Below are positions 23,184-34,700 of a stretch of 64,000 nt of DNA, piece after piece (position 1 is the stretch's first letter; each line of letters opens with the position of its first letter). The stretch comes from Ipomoea triloba (taxonomy: Eukaryota; Streptophyta; Magnoliopsida; Solanales; Convolvulaceae). Where the stretch lies: positions 21,682,587-21,746,586 of the forward strand of contig NC_044918.1 of the NCBI RefSeq assembly GCF_003576645.1. Reading direction: 5' to 3'. The notes below the pieces were generated by a model. That model had not been told where the DNA came from. It searched no databases and worked only from the letters and a program-made list of their open reading frames with translations. The translations under genes were made by a program, and so were the position numbers.

Positions 23184-25793
23184 ATGGGTTCTAAGTTCAT
23201 ATTGTTCGTAATTTTGTTTTGTGGAGCTATTTTCTGCTTGACAAGAGCTGAGCCGATGGAGGATAAGCGAGCCCTTCTTGATTTCATTGATAGAATTCAC
23301 CACTCGAGGAAGCTGAATTGGAAGGAGGAAACCTCAGCTTGTAGCAGCTGGGTTGGAGTGACTTGCAATCATAATAAGTCTAGAATCATAGCGGTTAGGT
23401 TGCCGGGAATTGGAATGCGTGGCTCAATTCCTTTGAATTCCTTGAGCCGTTTATCTGGACTTCAGATTTTGAGTCTGAGATCCAATCGGATCTCTGGTTC
23501 TTTCCCTTCTGATTTCTGGAAGCTTGGGAATTTGACCATGCTCTATCTCCAGTCCAATAGCTTTCATGGTCCCCTGCCGGCTGATTTTTCTGTTTGGAAA
23601 AGCCTTTCAGTGTTGAATTTGTCAAATAATGAGTTTAATGGGAGCATACCTTCCTCGATGTCGAACTTGACTCATTTGACAGCTTTGAGTCTTGCTAACA
23701 ACTCGCTCTCGGGCGATATTCCTGATCTCAACCTCCCTAGCTTGCAGCTATTAGATCTGTCCAACAATAACCTCACCGGAAATTTGCCTCCATCTCTTAG
23801 CAGATTCCCTGATTCAGCTTTTGCTGGTAACCATCTTTCTCCGGAGGTCTCTTTACCTCCCATTCCCTCTGTTCTTCCTCCTGGTGCTCCACTGAGCAAG
23901 AAGTCCAAAAGCCTTAGTGAACCTGCACTGCTGGGGATCATAATTGGAAGCTGTGCTTTAGGATTTGCGGTAATTGCTGTGCTGTTGATTCTTTGCTATT
24001 CACAGAAAGAAGACGAAAATGGGGCTCCAGCAAAGCCGGTCAAAAAAGATTCATCTGTCAGTAAGGCGGCTTCCAGTAGTCAAAATGGAAGAGATAATCT
24101 GGTGTTCTTTGAGGGTTGTAATCTTGCATTTGACCTTGAAGACCTGTTGAGAGCTTCTGCTGAGATACTAGGGAAGGGAACCTTTGGGACTACATATAAG
24201 GCAGCTTTAGAAGATGCAACCATTGTTGTGGTGAAAAGATTGAAGGAAGTAGGCGTTGGGAGAAAAGAATTTGAGCAGCAGATGGAGGTTGTTGGAAGTA
24301 TCCGGCATGAGAATGTGGCTCCTTTGCGGGCGTACTACTACTCCAAGGATGAAAAACTCATGGTATATGATTACTACAGCTACGGGAGCATATCTGCTAT
24401 GCTGCATGGTATGCCAATTACCTTGTTCTCTACTATTTTTAGCTTTTTTTTTGTAGAAACTCAGTTGAATCAACTTGGTCTATCACATTTATTTACCTGG
24501 AAAGTAAGTTACGAGCCATTTCTAGGCATAGTAATATGCTTTTTGTCCTATAATCTCTATACATTATAAAAGGAGTGCAACTTTTTGTCCTATAATCTCT
24601 ATACATTATAAAAGAAGTGCAATTTTGGTTAGGCGCCTTAGCATTTCAGTATTTTCATTTGTACATCTAGATTACTGTTGGGTGGAGGTCGGTAAGGGCC
24701 AAGTCCGGCAGCATGTGGCTAGGGGATTGTTGAGTGGAGGCCGGTAAAGGTTTAGTCCAGCACTCTGGCTCTCGAAAATGTGTGGAGGTATAAGAAAATA
24801 AAGTTGCGCCTTCACTACGAGCTATAGCTTTTGGCGTAGTGGTAAACGTTTGATCCTAACAAGTGATATCGAAGCCAAGTCACAGGATTGTTGGCAAGTC
24901 CAACACCCTGGCTTTAGCGTAGTGGATCCTAACAATTACCCTGGCCTTGACCTTATCATAGTTGAGAATTTCCACACTCGGATAAATTCTATGCCCAACA
25001 TTTTAAGCTCATGTGTGCAACTGTAAGTTGTAGTAATGACATTTTCTTACTATCTTCACTCATCATTGGTAAAGATTCACTGTGAATGTTTTGAATATAT
25101 GCTTACACCTTAATGTATCTGTGAAGTGCAGCTAAAAGAGAAGAGGGATGGATTCCTTTAGATTGGGATACCCGTGTGCGAATCGCTATTGGTGCAGCCA
25201 GAGGTATTGCCTACATCCATGGACAGAGCGGAGGGAAGCTTGTCCATGGGAACATCAAATCATCAAACATCTTCCTCAACTCTGAACAGTATGGATGTGT
25301 ATCTGATCTTGGCTTGGCAACACTGATAAGTCCGATTGCTCCACCCATCAGGCGAACTGCAGGGTACCGCGCCCCAGAAGTTAAGGACACCAGAAAAGCA
25401 ACACAGGAATCCGATGTCTACAGCTTCGGTGTCCTGCTGCTCGAACTTCTAACCAGAAAGTCCCCGACACACGCCATGGGCGGGAATGAGGTTGTCGACT
25501 TGGTAAGATGGGTGCATTCCGTGGTTCGTGAAGAGTGGACCGCAGAAGTGTTCGACGTCGAGCTTCTGAAGTGTCCTAATATAGAGGAAGAGATGGTGGA
25601 GATGCTGCAAATAGGGATGAGCTGTGTGGGCAGAATGGCAGAGCAGAGACCAAATATGTTAGATGTAGTGAAGATGGTAGAGGGCATCAGAAGAGTGAAT
25701 ACCGGAACCCAACCGTCCACAGAAGCTTCAACTCCCACCCTGATGACACCACCCTTTCCGGAAGTAGGATCATCTTATTCACATCCACACTGA
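23184..25793 (+). CDS. LRR receptor-like kinase, probable pseudokinase (628 aa)
   Basis: Exons 23184-24408 and 25132-25793; phase-1 GT..AG junction; 1887 nt with stop. The start follows a purine-rich leader and gives a signal peptide (residues 1-22). Then come an LRRNT domain (about 26-62, with the CSSWVGVTC motif), about five LRRs (70-210, repeated LxLSNNxLxG), a Pro-rich linker, one membrane helix (about 247-272), and a kinase domain (about 328-600). The Gly loop [11 protein letters not shown] and Lys351 are present. The catalytic loop reads HGN (447-449) in place of HRD, and the DFG motif is DLG (467-469). Loss of the catalytic Asp predicts an inactive kinase. This layout, including the intron in the kinase, matches the plant LRR-III subfamily of 'probable inactive receptor kinases' (At4g23740-like). 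Predicted plasma-membrane co-receptor or scaffold; ligand unknown. The intron holds a TRIM-like LTR and a 44-bp tandem duplication. Confidence 0.92.
24540..24625 (+). repeat. 44-bp tandem duplication in the LRR-kinase intron
   Basis: TTTTTGTCCTATAATCTCTA and TACATTATAAAAG occur twice in a row, with one A/G difference in the spacer. Confidence 0.9.
24676..24940 (+). mobile_element. TRIM-like LTR element in the LRR-kinase intron
   Basis: 24676-24861 has LTR form: starts TGTTGGG and ends CCTAACA. It is followed at 24864 by TGATATCGAAGCC, close to the initiator-tRNA-Met primer-binding site TGGTATCAGAGCC. A partial second LTR end (GTAGTGGATCCTAACA) follows at about 24916. There is no coding capacity, so this fits a terminal-repeat retrotransposon in miniature. 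Related solo copies lie at 38781, 39130, 40437 and 48651 on the opposite strand. Confidence 0.65.
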
Positions 25794-27155
25794 TTTACCG
25801 TGTTCATGTTTTATAGGAAATATGTTTATTCACCCCCCAATTGTTTTATATATATCTTCGTCCATATCTAGTTTTCCATTTTTTTCAAAGAATTATTTCA
25901 ACTTTGTCCCACGTTGGTTTACCTCTTAACGAATAAACAATTGTCATGTGATTATACCCACTTTTTGTTATTTGGATACTCAAATGTTTAGTTCACAAAA
26001 TCTTAGATTAAGGAGAATGTTAAATTGTTAGAAATGTTTGAGGTATGTAAGATAAATCCGTTTGGTTGAGAGTTATCTTTTATATTATAATGATTATTTT
26101 ACTTTAATATATTTAACTTACTTTCATATATTTCAGCAAAATTTTAAAATTAAAATAAATAAGGCAGTGATAAAATATATAAATAAACGATTTAAAAAAT
26201 TAATTAACTAACACTACTAAATCAAAGATTCCTAAGGTCAAAAAAGTTATAATTTGTTTTAAACCTCTGATTCCAAAATGCTATAATTTGTTTTTAATAA
26301 TACAAATTTTAAGTTTATGTATTTAACAAATTATGTAAAAAAAAAAAAAAAAAATCTCGACGCCAAAATGGCGTAGATAAACAATGTATGGCGCATCACA
26401 TTTCATTTTAGCCAAAATGGCATCAACTTTGGCACTTTCCTTGAATCAAATTGCACCAAGATTGACACCATTTGGTGTTTTATTGTCTTGGAGAGTTGGA
26501 GGCCGCCTTCTTAAATAAAGACCAAATTGACCAATAAAGAGCTAATTTCAACCACATATAGTAGCGTATAGTACCTACCACATTACCTCATTTTGACAAG
26601 CCTTAGACTTACCCAATTCGACTACATACAGTAGCCTATAGTAAGACCAAACTTACTAAAAAAGAAGCATGTTGAACAAGCCATATGCTTCAAAGACTTG
26701 CAAGTCACTTCAACCTAAACAAAAATCCAAATATGAAAATCTTAATACACTGTCCATGCAGGCTTCCAATATGTTAACATTATGGAAATGAGACTTGAAA
26801 CCCAAACTAGTTCATCAACAAATTCGAAAGAATGAATACCTTCCTTTGTTATTGCATTCTATTCATACTTACCAAGATACAACAATAGAATGTTACAACA
26901 TCTCCCAACTTTGAGGGTACACAAACTCATAAAAATAAGAAACAACAGATTCCCCTATTTTGAAATGGCAAAGCAGATAGCTGCTGTGGCCTGCAGGCTT
27001 GCGAACAGTGAAACATCCAACTTATTTTCGCACAAATTTTGTTTTAACACCACCTGGAATCCAAAAAAAGTTCAAAAGGTTTTAGAATTATACAAGCCAG
27101 TATTGTCTGTAGTTGAAACACCAACATAAAAAATAAAAATTCTTTGAAAGAACTA
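25794..27155. other. Intergenic interval between two convergent genes
   Basis: The LRR kinase and the TH1 gene converge here. The interval holds poly(A) at 26338-26356 and ACGCCAAAATGGCGT-type palindromic words at 26360-26470. Likely 3-prime UTRs plus a decayed repeat. The open frame at 26890-27129 resembles nothing known. Confidence 0.4.
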
Positions 27156-28690
27156 TCACCAACCTTCAACCCCCTCGAATTGAACTTCTTTCACTAGGTC
27201 AGCAGCTGCATTATACTCAAACCTGCAAAATTTAAAAAGCAGATCATGAAAAAATACTGGAAAGTCAAGAGAGACTGTTTAAAGAAGAGCCTAAGGGGAA
27301 TGGAAGTGGGCTGTAAAAGTCACTTTGACAAAAGCACTGCAGTGTTTATATTACCTATTGGAGAGCAAGACATCAAGTTCATAGTTCGATGCACTCTTGG
27401 TAGCATCCACTAAGACCGTTACAATTTCAGTCTTCCGAGTGCTAGCAATGAGTACATCATACTCTGTCGGGATAATAATGGCAACAAAGTTATCACTAAG
27501 TTCACTTAAGCAGAGCTTCTCCACAGCTGCCAGGGCAATCCTCCTCTTAAGAGCACCAGTGTCTGGGTCTACAATGTAAATTGCAAAATCAGTGATAAGA
27601 AGAATGCGCCTCTTCATCTTTCCTGAACCCGTGAACTTTAGAACTTTATCAGCAAAGAGAACTTTTCTGTCCCCTGCAAAATATAACAGATGAATAAGTT
27701 TTCCCCTTTGAAGATACAAGAAGTAAATATAACTAAATAACAGTCCATGTATACTCATGCTCCTCCAAAATCAAGCTGTTCCCTTTCCTTCTCTCCAGGA
27801 ATTGTGTCAACAAGTTTTGCAAAGTTCAACCCCCACGGGCTTAGCTCATTGATTCGGTAGGCAATATTTGCAAGAAGACACCAAGTTCGAAACTAGTGAG
27901 GGTTATATCCAAAGTGGGCAAATCCCTTGTGCGAGTATGGGGTGCCCTTAGGATCCAATCTTTTGGGAGAAGTTTTGCAAAGTTCACCATTTTATTTAAT
28001 CATATTCTACACAATTGGGCTATACGTCTCATATTGGATGACTTCTTATTACACAGCGACATTCCCAAAATGCAAGATAATTCAAATATCTAAAACATGA
28101 CTTCCTCTAACTCCCTCCACAAAAAATGCAAAATCGGAGAAAATGGCGTCGTCATTGATGCATAAATTATTGAAAAGTTTAATTGCAAAAACTATTGGTA
28201 TCTATAGCAATTTGATTAAATTTAAATTATAATTACAAATTATCCTCTACCATCAGAGTTCCAACGCCATCATGAAGTGCTTAAGTCTAAATTAAAGCAT
28301 AATCTTGAATTATTCAATCAGAGAAATTTAAAACGCTGAGAGTAAATCGACGAAACAATAATCTAAAATCTCTACTCTATCAAAGCAAATTATTGGAATT
28401 CAGTATTCAATTATTCGGAGCTCCGAGAAAAAAATACCTTGTTTTTCGAGAATTTTCATGAGGTAAGGATGAGAAGGCACGTCGAGATAATCGCCAAGGT
28501 AATCTCGATGAAGAGACGCTTTTCTCCTCACCTTCACTCCCATGAATAGCTCCTGATCTTCTGTCACATTGCTCCCCGACGGCCGGAGCTTCATACTTCC
28601 TTCGTCTTCGTCGTCGTCGTCGTCGTATCGGACTTTTCCGACTGGATCTGGTTCTATTTGGACTCTCCGGTTTGACTGGTACCGTGACAT
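27156..28690 (-). CDS. Stand-alone myosin-I tail (TH1-like) domain protein (212 aa)
   Basis: Minus-strand exons 28690-28438, 27673-27355 and 27222-27156, GT..AG junctions, continuous frame (639 nt with stop). I start at the ATG at 28690; the frame stays open 14 codons further up only from a GTG, and an in-frame stop lies above that. Residues 1-50 are charged, with an acidic Asp-run. Residues about 54-200 match the TH1 pattern of class-I myosin tails: a SLHRDYLGDYL entry motif, KVLFADKVLKFTGSGKMKRR, RILLITDFAIYIVD, KRRIALAAVEKLCLSELSDN, and RKTEIVTVLVDAT. TH1 domains bind acidic phospholipids, so membrane association is inferred. There is no motor, IQ or SH3 part, and class-I myosins are absent from land plants by general knowledge, which makes a free TH1 domain notable. 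Intron 1 contains SINE-like debris (27780-27960). Confidence 0.87.
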
Positions 28691-28932
28691 TCTCGGCGGG
28701 GAAATGACCGGTGGCGTGATCCGCCGGTTCACGCCGCCGGATTTATGGCTATTGAGTCAATAGTATTGACCAAGAGATGGGCAGATTTGACTTGGCGAAT
28801 GGCTAATTATATTAGCCGGTGGCTGTGGGTGAGTCATAAACACGGTTGGGTTGGTATATTTGGTCGGATACAAAAATAGGTCATTTTTTAAAAAGCAACA
28901 AAAATAGGAAAAGTACTTTAACAGAATGCATG

Positions 28933-29299
28933 TTTGATTAAGGAAAAATTGTAATTTATTCCCCTTCATAATAAGTCAATTATCAATGTCGCCCCTGAAT
29001 TATTAATGGTGTAAATGTTGCCCTTCAATTTTCAAAACGATACAAATATTGCCCCTCCTAAGTGTAAATGTTGCCCTTCAATTTTCAAAACGATACAAAT
29101 ATTGCCCCTCCTAAGTGTAAATGTTGCCCTTCAATTTTCAAAACGATACATATATTGCCCCTCCCATATGGTACGAGAGGGCAATATATGTACCATTTTG
29201 AAAATTGAGGGGCAACATTTACACCACTAATAATTCAGGGGTGACATTGATAATTGACATATTATGGAGGGGCATAAATTACAATTTCTCTTTGATTAA
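28933..29299. mobile_element. Mutator-type foldback MITE with a triplicated left arm
   Basis: Element 28942-29290 (349 bp), flanked by perfect 9-bp repeats TTTGATTAA at 28933-28941 and 29291-29299. Outer ends share AATTGTAATTTAT. In the left arm the unit GTAAATGTTGCCCTTCAATT...ATTGCCCCTCCTAA (about 53 bp) is present three times; the right arm has its inverse once. No coding capacity. Confidence 0.9.
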
Positions 29300-29365
29300 C
29301 AAAAAAATGAATCATGAGAATGCATGTTAGTTTTTCGTAAAAAAATTAGTTAAAAGGTACAAAGT

Positions 29366-29483
29366 TTCCCTACTACCTACTGAAGCACAAACAGTTGTCT
29401 CCACTAAAGCTTGGACCCACTCCCATCATCCATGTGGGAGTGTTAATCGGGACACCGGATGCCACTAGACCACAAGGTCTTTG
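29366..29483 (-). mobile_element. SINE family A copy
   Basis: Minus-strand copy with the CAAAGACCTTGTGGTCTAGTGGCATCCGG head and CAGTAGGTAGTAGGG-like tail. About 120 bp, lacking the 3-prime end. Confidence 0.7.
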
Positions 29484-30613
29484 ACAAATAGTATTGTTGT
29501 TAATCTCATTAAATCCTTAATCATGTATAATGCAGAGTAGTTAGTTAATTAGAATGTACTAATTATTATATAATAATGAGGAAGATTTAATGTAATTAAT
29601 AATTATTTGTAATTAGTGTATAATAATAATGAAAACTAAATGTTTAATAATTACATAATTACTAGAATTTTTTTTACTTATTACATAAAAATGTAAGAAA
29701 TAAATAGAATAATAAAATGCTTGCAAATAAAAGAGAGTGATAAATTGGTGTGTTCATATTTATGATTCATTTAACAAGTTAAGTTCATCGTACACGTTGT
29801 CATGAATGTAATATTCTACCGACCATGGATAAATATTCTCAACATTACAATTACCAATCAACATCATTACTACGACGTTGTCCTGCGTATTGAATAATAC
29901 AATATTATCTGTTGCGTCAATTTGGAAATATGTTGATATTTAATTTCCTCCCACGGTTGTGTGAATAATGTCTCATCGAAGTAGAGCTCTAGTTTTCAAG
30001 TTCCAACTTTGAAGTGTCATTGAAGACGTCGGAGTAGTTGAGAGATGCACCATAACAAAGCATGCTAAAGAAGTGTAAGAATAAGTTAGTAAATAAAAAT
30101 AGCATTTTGACGGAAATTGAAAGTATAATCTAACGTGTATTGTTTCTTACCGCTGAAGGTTGAGACAAATCAATATACCATGAACGGTGTTGGATTCTCT
30201 ATTTAGGTATTTTTTTTCCCTATATTTCAAAAAAAAAAACTACTATTTATTATTATGTATTTATTTCCCGTATTCTTTTCGTATTCTCTTCGTAGAATGT
30301 ACTGTATTCGAATTTGAAACAAATATTAAAAAAGATAAAAATGCATTCTTAAGATGCATGTTAAAAAAAAAAAAAAAGTAAACATGCATATCCTAAAGTG
30401 TAGTGTTTCCTATATTTGTATCCCAATAATATCCGTCATTTTTTTGTATCCCACCCAAAAAATAGGCATAACCGGCGAAACCACCCGGCTATGGGTTCAC
30501 CATCCGATTAATGCAACTCGGCCTCATTTTATTTTACTGAAATAAGGATCAAATAAGCAATATAACAGCATATAATAATGCAATTAGGCCAATGAATGTA
30601 AAAATAAAATAAT
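29484..30613. other. Non-genic AT-rich interval
   Basis: No gene recognised. Short open frames at 30187-30545 are low-complexity. Confidence 0.4.
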
Positions 30614-30980
30614 AAATTATAATTGAATCTTTAAATTAACCCATTTCATGCAATTTATTTAATTTACAGATTTTTCCAGTTTCTAACCAATCACCTAAAT
30701 TTAACATATTTTTAAAAAATAATTATTTAAAACTTATATAATAAAAAAGCTACATATTCTCGCGAGACGAAGGTACCTTCATCTCCATGGCTAGAGAAGA
30801 AGATACTTTCTTCGTCTCCGGTGGAGACGAATTTTTTTGTAATATAATTTTTAAATAATTATTTTTTAAAATTATTTTTAAAAATTGTATTAAATTTAGG
30901 TGACTTGTTAGAAACTGGGAAAAACTGTAAATTTGACGAATTTCATGAAATTGGTTAGTTTAGGGATTCAATTGTAGTTT
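30614..30980. mobile_element. Foldback MITE
   Basis: Left AAATTATAATTGAATCTTTA and the inverse of the right end AAACTACAATTGAATCCCTA, extending as inverted arms past GTTTCTAACCAATCACCTAA for roughly 100 bp. The centre has a GTCTCC-GGTGGAGAC mini-palindrome. About 367 bp; no coding capacity. Confidence 0.75.
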
Positions 30981-30994
30981 TTTAAGTTCATTAA

Positions 30995-31112
30995 CTTGCC
31001 AAAGGCCTTGTGGTCAAGTGGCATAGATGTGATTCTCTTAAGTGAAAGGTCATAGGCTTGATCCCTAGTGGGGGTTCGTTGTTACCTCAATAGGTTGAGA
31101 AAGTAAAGTATA
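30995..31112 (+). mobile_element. SINE family A copy
   Basis: Plus-strand copy starting CTTGCCAAAGGCCTTGTGGT, with box-A-like GTGGTCAAGTGGC and box-B-like GGCTTGATCCC, and the CAATAGGTTGAGAAAG tail motif. Confidence 0.7.
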
Positions 31113-31752
31113 TTTTTACTATTTTTTAGTTTACGACGAAAATTCGTAGCCAATATTACATTTTCTTTTTTGAAATATTCATTTTTTTTAAAAAAAAAAC
31201 AGTATTTATTTTTATACTTTTTAAAACTTTTTTGCATAGCCAATATTACATAAGAAAAGAATATATAAATCATAAAAGTAAATTTTGTGAAATAAATTCG
31301 ATTAAAAGAATTTTGAAAAAAATTAAATTTGTGAACTTTAAGTATTAAAATCGTGCTCTATCCTTTTCAGGACTTTACTATTTAATTTTAAACAATATAT
31401 TTTTGGTATTTTACTTCAAAATATCTAACATGCTTACTGATGGGTAAATACCCCAAGGGCTACACGTAGAAATCTGAAGTGTATATTTGATGTATTATTA
31501 TATTCCCGAAAGGTCAAGTGACCCTTAGATGTCCTTTAGAAAATATTATATTATATTCCTGAAGGGTCAGGACCTGTAACTATATAAAGGTGCTACCCCT
31601 TCCTTGTAATTCATTCAATGTGGGTTATTTACAATGCAACACACAGAATTGGTTTCACTAAGACATCTCCCACTTTTCTACGATTTTCCTATCTTCAATT
31701 CTTCATCAATTCACATATCATCATATATACATTATACACTATGGTAGTTTTG

Positions 31753-34700
31753 ATCCGGATTAGGATTGAATAATTCTGTATATCTCAAATACGTAATTAC
31801 ACAGGAGAAATATAAATACAATGTGTAGAAGTATAGTAAAGCTAGAAGTAGTCTAGACTAAGAGTCCTAACACTCCCCCTCAAGCACAGGGAGGAGCGAC
31901 CTGGAGCTTGTCACGCAAGAAAGCAAAACGAGGTGCAGCTAACGGCTTGATAAAGATGTCAGCTAGTTGGTCCTTCGTGGAGATGAAGTTAACCTGAAGC
32001 TCCCCTGAGGCCACCTTGTCACGAACAAAGTGGTAATCAATCTCAATGTGCTTGGTACGAGCATGAAACACAGGATTGGCACACATATAGGTGGCCCCAA
32101 GATTATCACACCACAGCCGCGGAGGAGAAGACTGAGAAACACCCAACTCACGTAGTAGAGAAACCACCCAGGTGACTTCAGCACAAACATCTGCAATAGC
32201 CTTGTACTCTGCCTCGGTAGAGGAACGAGCTACAGTACGCTGCTTCCTACACACCCAGGAAATAAGATTCGAACCCAAGAACACCGCAAAACCACTCGTG
32301 GATTTCCTGTCTTCCGGACAACCAGCCCAATCCGAGTCACTATAAGCATGAATATCAGTATGAGAAGACTTACACAGACGCAAACCGTAATGCGTAGTCC
32401 CCTTAACATAACGCAAAACCCTCTTCAGTTGAGCCCAATGCGCAACCGTAGGAGCATGCATCTGCTGACATAACAAATTCACTGCAAAAGAAAGATCAGG
32501 GCGAGTCACAGTGAGATACTGGAGAGCCCCAGCCAAACTCCTGTATCGAGTAGGATCAGCATACAACTCAGAACAATCAGCCGAAGAGCGAGAGACAGGA
32601 ATAGGGGTCGCCAAAGGCTTACAGTCAGACATGCCGGCACGCTTAAGAATATCAAGCATATATCTCTTCTGAGAAAGCAACATACCATCACCAGCACTAA
32701 CTGTCTCAATACCAAGAAAGAACCCCGGGCTCCCTAAATCACGAATCTTAAAAGCCGTGGACAGCTTAGCAATAAGTGTAGACACCAAGCCAGAATCAGT
32801 CCCCATGACCAAGATATCGTCCACATAAACCAACAAATAAACACGCAACTCCCCCTGAGTAAAGATAAACAGAGAGACATCTGTCTTGGATGCCCGAAAA
32901 CCAATAGGTAACAAGAAAGCATGCAAACGAGTAAACCACGCACGCGGTGCCTGCTTAAGCCCATATAAAGACCGCTGCAACAGACAAACATGACTGGGAA
33001 ATTCCGAGTCAGCATACCCAGGAGGCTGACTCATATATACAGTCTCAGCTAACGCACTATTCAGGAAGGCATTATGCACATCAAGTTGACGCACAACCCA
33101 GGCAGAACTCAAAGCAAGAGACAACAATAAACGTACCGTAGTAGGCTTAACCACAGGACTGAACGTATCAAAGAAGTCCTGACCAGCAACCTGATTAAAG
33201 CCTTTTGCAACAAGTCTTGCCTTATGATGCTCCACCGAACCATCAGCCTTCCGCTTGGTGCGAAAGACCCACTTGCAGCCTACAACATTCATGCCTGCAC
33301 GAAAGGGTACAAGACGCCACGTCTGATTCTGCAGCAAAGCATTGAATTCCACATCCATAGCCTCTCTCCACTCCGAAAAACGCACAGCCTGTGTATAGCA
33401 AGTAGGCTCAACAGGGCATACCTCTGCAGATAGAGCCACTAATTTCGCTCCTTCGGAGCGAACTCTGCTACGGGTCATAGGACCACATTCCCGAACCACA
33501 GTAGTAGAGGTGGTCGATCTAGGCACCCGAGCATGAACCACAGGCCGAGCAACTTGAGCGGTAGAAACAGGAGATGAGGGCACCACCGAACTAGCACTGA
33601 GAGAGGGCACACGAGCAACATCCCAAGGCTGAGGTTCAGAACCTGCTACAGGCTGCAAAATAGGCTTAGCAGCAAAAGGAAAAACCTGCTCATCAAAACG
33701 AACATGCCGGCAGATAAAGACCTTATTAGTGTTTAAATCCATGCATCGATACCCCCGAAAAGACTCAGGATAACCAAGAAAGACACAAGGAGCGGAACGG
33801 AAACTCATTTTGTGACGATTGTAAGGGCGAAGATGAGGATAACATAAACAATCGAAAACACGCAGAAAGGAATACGACGGAGGAGACCGATGAAGCATAT
33901 TATGTGGACTTTTATCACCTAGAACTGAGGTAGGCATCCTATTAATGAGATAGACTGTAGACTCAAAAGCATAGTCCCAATAACGAGAAGGGATAGAAGC
34001 ATGTGCAAGCAAAGTAAGACCGGTTTCAACTATGTGCCTATGCTTACGTTCCACGCGCCCATTTTGTTCGTGAGTGTAAGCATAGGACTGCCTATGACGA
34101 ATGCCAAGTCTAAGAAACTCAGAATGTAGCTTCTTATACTCAGCACCCAGATCAAACTGAATTGATTTAATGGAACGACCAAAAGAACGCTCAACCAATG
34201 AACGAAATTGAGCAAAAGCAGTATATAAATCAGATTTCAAGCGTAAAGGATAGAACCACGTAAACCGAGTAAAATCATCCACAAATATCACGAAATAATG
34301 ATAACCAGCAACTGAAGTAACAGGCGCAGGCCCCCAAATATCAGTATAAATTAAGTCTAAAACATGGGTACTAGAAGACTCAATACTAGAAAGCGGGAAA
34401 CGCGCAGATTTCCCAAGTTGACAAGCATTACACAGAGAATTTAAACGACTAGGCGAACTAACTAAACATGACTCCAAAATACGACTCTGAACGCGATGGT
34501 GAGGATGTCCCAAGCGCCCATGCCATACAGAAGCCGACGCACGAGCAGAAAGAAAAGCAGACGAACTAGAAGAGGGCAACACCGGAAGAGTGTACAAACC
34601 GCCCGAACTCTTACCCTGCAGAAGGACCGCTTTGGTGCGGATATCCTTCACAACAAAATACGTAGGGTAAAATTCAAAAAAGACATCATTTTCAGAGGCA

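Noticed and set aside
28691..28732. 14-codon N-terminal extension of the TH1 gene
   Set aside because: It depends on a GTG start; the first ATG in frame is at 28690 and a stop lies upstream.
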